From positions 1 through 10,488 of the forward strand of contig CBDUOF010000180.1 in the NCBI GenBank assembly GCA_965368765.1: 10,488 bases of DNA, given 5' to 3'. A model generated the notes under the pieces. It saw nothing but the letters and a program-made list of their open reading frames with translations. It searched no databases and was not told the origin of the DNA. The translations under genes were made by a program, and so were the position numbers. How positions within the stretch are numbered: the first letter of the stretch is position 1; every line of letters begins with the position of its first letter. Of the stretch, positions 7,361 through 10,488 are shown one piece after another. Source of the DNA: Leptofilum sp965368765 (GTDB lineage Bacteria > Chloroflexota > Anaerolineae > Promineifilales > Promineifilaceae).

Positions 7361-7390
7361 GAGAAGTAAAAAGCATATGCTTATCTTCTC
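7361..7390. promoter_or_regulatory. Nested inverted repeat between hydrolase and deacetylase genes
   Basis: GAGAAG (7361-7366) pairs with CTTCTC (7385-7390), enclosing the perfect 12-base palindrome AAGCATATGCTT (7371-7382). In RNA this would fold as a two-part hairpin with a 4/2 internal loop; in DNA it looks like an operator. No U-tract follows, so it is not a standard terminator. It ends 15 bases before the deacetylase start codon, so it could affect that gene's expression. Confidence 0.45.
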
Positions 7391-7405
7391 ACTTTAAGAA
7401 TAATT

Positions 7406-8257
7406 ATGGCAAAAAAAACATTACTCGCCGTTCTGGCACACCCTGATGATGAATCTTTTGGCCCAGGCGGCACCTTTGCCCGCTATGCTGCTGAGGGCGT
7501 GGATGTTCACATCGCCATCGCAACAGATGGGGCCGCCGGCTCGGTCGCCGCAGGATATGAAAATGCTCGTGAGAAGCTGGCTGACGTCCGCGCCAAAGAG
7601 CTAGAGAAAGCGGTCGCTATTCTCGGTGGCACGCTGCATACGCTGGGCTATCGGGATTCGGGCTACATCGGCGACCCCGCAAACGAACACCCCGATGCTT
7701 TTGTGCAAGCAGACGAACAGGAAGCAATTGGGCGGGTGGTGAAGATCATTCGGGAAATACGGCCGCAAATCATCATTACCCATGACGAAACTGGCGGCTA
7801 CTTCCATCCAGACCACATTCAATGTTGGAAGATTACCGTGCCTGCCTTTCATGCCGCAGGCGACCCAACGCAATTTCCAGAAATTGGCCCCGCGCCTTAC
7901 CAACCAGAACGGCTTTACTTTTCTGCGTTCCCCAACACCTGGGTGAAATTTTTTATCTTCCTATTTCGGCTGCGCGGTGAAGACCCAACTAAATTTGGCC
8001 GCAATAAGGATATCGACATGACCCGCGTGGGCGTTGAGCGCAAAAGGCTGCATGCCTTCATCAATTATCGCGATTTTTGGGAGGTAAAGCGAGCCGCCAG
8101 TGCAGAACACGCTAGCCAGGGAGGCGGCGGCGGGCTAAGTCGGCTGCCGCAATGGGTACAAAAGCTGTGGCTGGCAAAAGACTCGTTTATTCGGGCCTAC
8201 CCGCCCGTGCCAAGTGGCTACAAAGAAAAAGATTTATTTGCGGGGGTTGGGGAGTAA
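7406..8257 (+). CDS. PIG-L/LmbE family zinc deacetylase
   Basis: A 283-residue PIG-L-type deacetylase, which removes acetyl groups from N-acetyl sugars or similar amides (family members include MshB and BshB). The signature A-H12-P-D14-D15-E16 lies at the N-terminus, with H12 and D15 as zinc ligands and D14 as general base by comparison with MshB. The third ligand is H137 in H-P-D-H at 134-137. GYRDSG (81-86) and THDETGGYFHPDH (125-137) are also typical. A Gly-rich loop lies near residues 236-240 and no signal peptide is present. The true substrate cannot be read; thiol-cofactor synthesis or glycan or glycolipid modification are candidates. The ribosome binding site is weak. Its stop codon lies 2 bases from that of the convergent TPR gene. 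Confidence 0.93.
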   Translation: MAKKTLLAVLAHPDDESFGPGGTFARYAAEGVDVHIAIATDGAAGSVAAGYENAREKLADVRAKELEKAVAILGGTLHTLGYRDSGYIGDPANEHPDAFVQADEQEAIGRVVKIIREIRPQIIITHDETGGYFHPDHIQCWKITVPAFHAAGDPTQFPEIGPAPYQPERLYFSAFPNTWVKFFIFLFRLRGEDPTKFGRNKDIDMTRVGVERKRLHAFINYRDFWEVKRAASAEHASQGGGGGLSRLPQWVQKLWLAKDSFIRAYPPVPSGYKEKDLFAGVGE

Positions 8258-8259
8258 CG

Positions 8260-9540
8260 CTATCCGTCCGAGCTGAGCTGACTGAGAACGGCCGTAACCG
8301 GTGCTGCTTCCAAAAAATGAGCCTTCAACGCTTCATCTGTAAAGGGCTCAACGATTTGTTGAATCACTTCCGCCGCGATGCGGTTGTGAACCGCAGCCAG
8401 GGATGGCAGCTTGGCAATTTGTGCCAGCGCGGCATGGAGCTGCCACAGAAGTACCCGGTTTTCGGTTTCATGCGCCAGAAAAATAGCCCGCTGCCACAGT
8501 TCTTCGGCCGTTCCCTTGTTGCCCATCATCTGCTCAAATTGGCCTAAAACAAAGAAGCCGTTTGCCTGATGCCAGCGTGATTGCCCTGGCTCCGTTGCGG
8601 CTAGCAGGGCATGGGCATAGCGCTGCCCATCTGAGTCACTCTGTGCCAGCGCCACGCGTGCCAAGGCATAAAGCGTATTGTAATATATTTCCGGCGCCTT
8701 TATTTTTTGAGACAAATCATGCGCTCGCTGCAAATAGACAGCACTTTCGGCCCATTTCTGCTGCTGAGCCAAATCCAGCCCCAGGTTGCGGCACAAATCT
8801 GCCTCCTGCAAGCGCAATTTGGCGCCTTCAGCCAGGGCCAATCCTTCATGATGGCAAGCAAGCGCCTGTTCTGTTGCGTAAAGCACCTGGTAACACTCCC
8901 CTAAATTATTGAGTGCAGAGACCAGGCTGCTGCGTCTATTTAGCTGACGTGCCAGGGTCATGCTTTTTTCAAATGCCTGAATGCCTTTGTGCAAATGGCC
9001 CGTTGTGGCATAAGCAATGCCAATCTGGTTGCTGGATTGCACCTGACCGTAGCTGTCGTTAAGCTGCTCAAACAGCGCATTTGCCTGGTTTAGATAGTTG
9101 GCGGCCTGGTTTACCTCCCCCTCAAGCAAGTAGGTGCCACCGAGCGCAGCCAATGCTTTGGCTCGACCAGGCGTGTAGTTAAGGGCAGCAGAGAGATCGA
9201 GCGCCTCATGGCAGGCGGTGCGCGAACGGCCGTATTGCCCCAGGCCACGTGAACGGTTTCCAATGAGCACCAATGCCTCTACGGCGAGTTGGCTACTGCC
9301 TGCCTCTAAATAATATTGCTCATAGGCGGCGAGCGCAGCGACCTGCTCACCCAGTTCGCTGAGTAAATCGCCTCGCTCTTTCAGGCTGATGAGGCGCACG
9401 CTTTTCAGGTTGGGATCGCGGGTTTGGGGATCAGTGCTGGCCAGAATCTCGGTGTATTGATCAACTGCGTCCCAGATACGGCCGTCTTCTGCGGCAATCC
9501 GAGCCTGGCTTATTTGCTGTTCAAAAGTAGATGCAATCAT
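8260..9540 (-). CDS. Tetratricopeptide-repeat protein
   Basis: A 426-residue all-helical protein built of tandem TPR units, a scaffold for protein-protein contacts. The clearest repeats run from about residue 125 to 280, with recurring patterns such as ALAALGGTYLLEGEVNQAANYL, NQIGIAYATTGHLHKGIQAFEKS, NNLGECYQVLYATEQALACH and RNLGLDLAQQQKWAESAVYL, each with the small/aromatic/A-L-x-x-A spacing of the family. More degenerate repeats flank them. There is no signal peptide, transmembrane helix or attached enzymatic, DNA-binding or CHAT-like domain, so no specific role can be given. It resembles the TPR arrays of MalT-like regulators and peptide-sensing proteins, without their effector domains. 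The Shine-Dalgarno is poor. It is divergent from the hydrolase at 9674 and convergent with the deacetylase. Confidence 0.9.
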   Translation of the reverse strand: MIASTFEQQISQARIAAEDGRIWDAVDQYTEILASTDPQTRDPNLKSVRLISLKERGDLLSELGEQVAALAAYEQYYLEAGSSQLAVEALVLIGNRSRGLGQYGRSRTACHEALDLSAALNYTPGRAKALAALGGTYLLEGEVNQAANYLNQANALFEQLNDSYGQVQSSNQIGIAYATTGHLHKGIQAFEKSMTLARQLNRRSSLVSALNNLGECYQVLYATEQALACHHEGLALAEGAKLRLQEADLCRNLGLDLAQQQKWAESAVYLQRAHDLSQKIKAPEIYYNTLYALARVALAQSDSDGQRYAHALLAATEPGQSRWHQANGFFVLGQFEQMMGNKGTAEELWQRAIFLAHETENRVLLWQLHAALAQIAKLPSLAAVHNRIAAEVIQQIVEPFTDEALKAHFLEAAPVTAVLSQLSSDG

Positions 9541-9567
9541 TAAATTTGGCTCTGTTTCATTTTGTCT

Positions 9568-9596
9568 AGCCTATGTGGAATGGCTTACAGTGACAA
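9568..9596 (-). promoter_or_regulatory. Candidate promoter for the TPR gene
   Basis: On the minus strand TTGTCA (9596-9591, 5 of 6 to TTGACA) is followed after 17 bases by TAGGCT (9573-9568), a weak -10 that keeps the key A and final T. It would give a leader of about 20 bases. It overlaps the -35 of the opposite promoter. Confidence 0.35.
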
Positions 9597-9613
9597 TAAC
9601 GTTCAGGTATAAT
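9584..9613 (+). promoter_or_regulatory. Promoter for the membrane-anchored hydrolase
   Basis: A perfect TATAAT (9608-9613) lies 18 bases after CTTACA (9584-9589, 4 of 6 to TTGACA). Transcription would begin near 9620, giving a leader of about 54 bases. The -10 lies inside the 15-base inverted repeat at 9605-9619. Confidence 0.55.
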
Positions 9614-9619
9614 ATACCT
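9605..9619. promoter_or_regulatory. Perfect 7-1-7 inverted repeat over the -10 box
   Basis: AGGTATA, one central A, then TATACCT: a perfect dyad that contains the TATAAT of the hydrolase promoter. Symmetry at this spot suits a repressor operator, though TA-rich -10 boxes can be symmetric by chance; the flanking GG/CC make chance less likely. No regulator gene is adjacent. Confidence 0.4.
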
Positions 9620-9630
9620 TGATTGTCGTA

Positions 9631-9652
9631 GGTCAAGCCTGAAAACCTGACC
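9631..9652 (+). other. Leader hairpin upstream of the hydrolase
   Basis: GGTCA (9631-9635) pairs with TGACC (9648-9652), extended to 6 of 7 by a further G-C pair. It would fold in the mRNA leader 10 bases before the AAGGAG Shine-Dalgarno. In addition TCAGGT at 9603-9608 can pair with ACCTGA at 9645-9650 as DNA, linking it to the operator-like dyad. Confidence 0.3.
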
Positions 9653-9673
9653 AATATTTTTGAAGGAGCTGTT

Positions 9674-10488
9674 ATGAACATGTTTCGCCGCGTCTTGCGC
9701 TGGCTGTTTATTTTAGGTGGCTTCACTGCTGGATTTATTACCATGATTGCCGCCCTGTTTGCCCAACGACTCATCCGTCCTTTGCGCCAATCGCAATGGG
9801 GCACGCCGGCTGATCTGGACATGCCTTTTGAGTCAGTGACGTTTCCTGCTGCCGATGGGGTTCGGCTGAGCGGCTGGTTTGTGCCTGCCCCGGCCACTTC
9901 TACCCGCCGCGGAGCCACGCTAATTCTGGTTCATGGCTGGGGCTGGAACCGCTTGGGGGAAGCCGCAACTGACGTCGTTGCCAACTTAACGGCCGCTTCG
10001 CCGGTTGATATGCTGCGGCTGGCATACAGTTTACATAAAGATGGATTTGGTTTGCTGATGTACGACAGCCGTAATCACGGTGAAAGCGGCAGCCAGCCAC
10101 CCATGACATTTGGTGAGGACGAAGCACAGGATGTTTTAGGGGCCGTTGCCTACCTGCAAGGTCGGCCTGAGGCTGCAGCCAATCGCATCGGCGTGATTGG
10201 TTTTTCGGCGGGAGCCAATGCGGTGCTGTATGCGCTGCCCCAAACCAGACACATTCAGGCGGCAATTGCCGTACAGCCAACATCCCCCGCCCATTTTGCT
10301 GACCGCTTCGGGGCGCATTTGTTTGGTGTTCTGGGCAAAGCCATTGTGCCATTGGCAGAGCTAATTTATGGACAGGCCGGTGGTAAGCGGTTTAAAGAAT
10401 TTCGGCCAGGTACGGCCGTCTCACAGGCAGGCAACATCCCGGTTTTGTATATTCAGGGGCTGGATGATCCCTGGGGCAGCGCCGACGA
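9674..10488 (+). CDS. Membrane-anchored alpha/beta hydrolase (3' end outside window)
   Basis: The frame is open from ATG 9674 to the window edge, giving 271 complete codons. AAGGAG (9663-9668) lies 5 bases before the ATG and fixes the start. A basic N-terminus and one hydrophobic helix (about residues 9-30) suggest a single membrane anchor or uncleaved signal. The hydrolase fold follows: strands around SVTFPAADGVRLSGWFVPA, then LILVHGWGWNR with the oxyanion-hole HGW, LLMYDSRNHGESG (DxRxHGxS pattern), the nucleophile elbow G-F-S178-A-G, and QGLDDPWG where D265 is the likely catalytic acid. The expected histidine would lie beyond the window. The pattern fits the COG1073-type membrane-linked hydrolases; substrate unknown. 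It is unrelated in detail to the cytosolic hydrolase at 6589 and is transcribed away from the TPR gene. Confidence 0.92.
   Translation, partial: MNMFRRVLRWLFILGGFTAGFITMIAALFAQRLIRPLRQSQWGTPADLDMPFESVTFPAADGVRLSGWFVPAPATSTRRGATLILVHGWGWNRLGEAATDVVANLTAASPVDMLRLAYSLHKDGFGLLMYDSRNHGESGSQPPMTFGEDEAQDVLGAVAYLQGRPEAAANRIGVIGFSAGANAVLYALPQTRHIQAAIAVQPTSPAHFADRFGAHLFGVLGKAIVPLAELIYGQAGGKRFKEFRPGTAVSQAGNIPVLYIQGLDDPWGSAD

Larger units (their letters stand above)
531..10419. repeat. ACGGCCGT palindrome, 16 dispersed copies
   Basis: Exact copies start at 531, 2011, 2197, 2479, 2763, 2882, 4240, 4971, 5284, 5506, 6255, 6773, 8288, 9226, 9478 and 10412; one-mismatch copies start at 1840, 6711, 7759, 8504 and 9989. 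Base composition predicts about 0.2 exact copies. Fifteen exact copies lie in genes, one in a promoter region. In genes the word is read as Thr-Ala-Val (7 copies), x-Gly-Arg with x = N, Y, H or D (7 copies) and Arg-Pro (1 copy), counting both strands. Most copies on the plus strand are followed by T or C. It behaves as a DNA-level highly iterated palindrome, not as a protein motif. Confidence 0.9.

Noticed and set aside
9900..10352. Minus-strand open frame of 150 codons opposite the last hydrolase gene.
   Set aside because: The plus strand there encodes the intact hydrolase with its nucleophile elbow; the minus reading has no motif or ribosome binding site.

Overview
The window looks like a bacterial chromosome segment with moderate GC (by eye about 55%). 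It probably comes from the Chloroflexota (Anaerolineae-like lineages). That assignment rests only on gene style and on a striking excess of the palindrome ACGGCCGT; no rRNA or marker gene is present to settle it. I saw no phage genes, transposases, CRISPR arrays, tRNAs or rRNAs. The gene order looks like core or housekeeping chromosome rather than a mobile island.

Layout. Bases 3-158 are the 3' end of an unrecognised gene. A 449-base gap follows, holding several inverted repeats and a good extended -10 promoter. Next come a zinc M16 peptidase with the complete HxxEH site (608-1894), a lipoprotein overlapping it by 4 bases (1891-2526), and a ClC-family chloride channel/transporter with a C-terminal TrkA_C-type domain (2610-4379). 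A 411-base gap without a convincing gene precedes a second M16 protein that has lost its zinc site (4791-6071). Holo-ACP synthase (6140-6505), an alpha/beta hydrolase (6589-7347) and a PIG-L/LmbE-type zinc deacetylase (7406-8257) follow, all on the plus strand. A TPR protein lies on the minus strand (8260-9540) and converges on the deacetylase with only 2 bases between the stop codons. From a 133-base divergent promoter region a second, membrane-anchored alpha/beta hydrolase starts at 9674 and runs off the end of the window.

How the genes may work together. The two M16 proteins are of near-identical length. One carries the zinc site and the other has lost it, so they can reasonably be proposed as the two halves of one heterodimeric processing peptidase, even though a lipoprotein and a ClC gene lie between them. 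The peptidase and lipoprotein are probably translationally coupled. The ClC protein keeps the gating glutamate and the central tyrosine but has valine where antiporters have the internal proton glutamate, and it carries a regulatory C-terminal domain. AcpS activates acyl carrier protein. The hydrolases and deacetylase have no assignable substrate.

The strongest unexplained signal is at DNA level: 16 exact copies of the palindrome ACGGCCGT in 10.5 kb, where roughly 0.2 would be expected by composition. They fall in all three codon phases and on genes of both strands, resembling the highly iterated palindromes known from cyanobacteria (HIP1).
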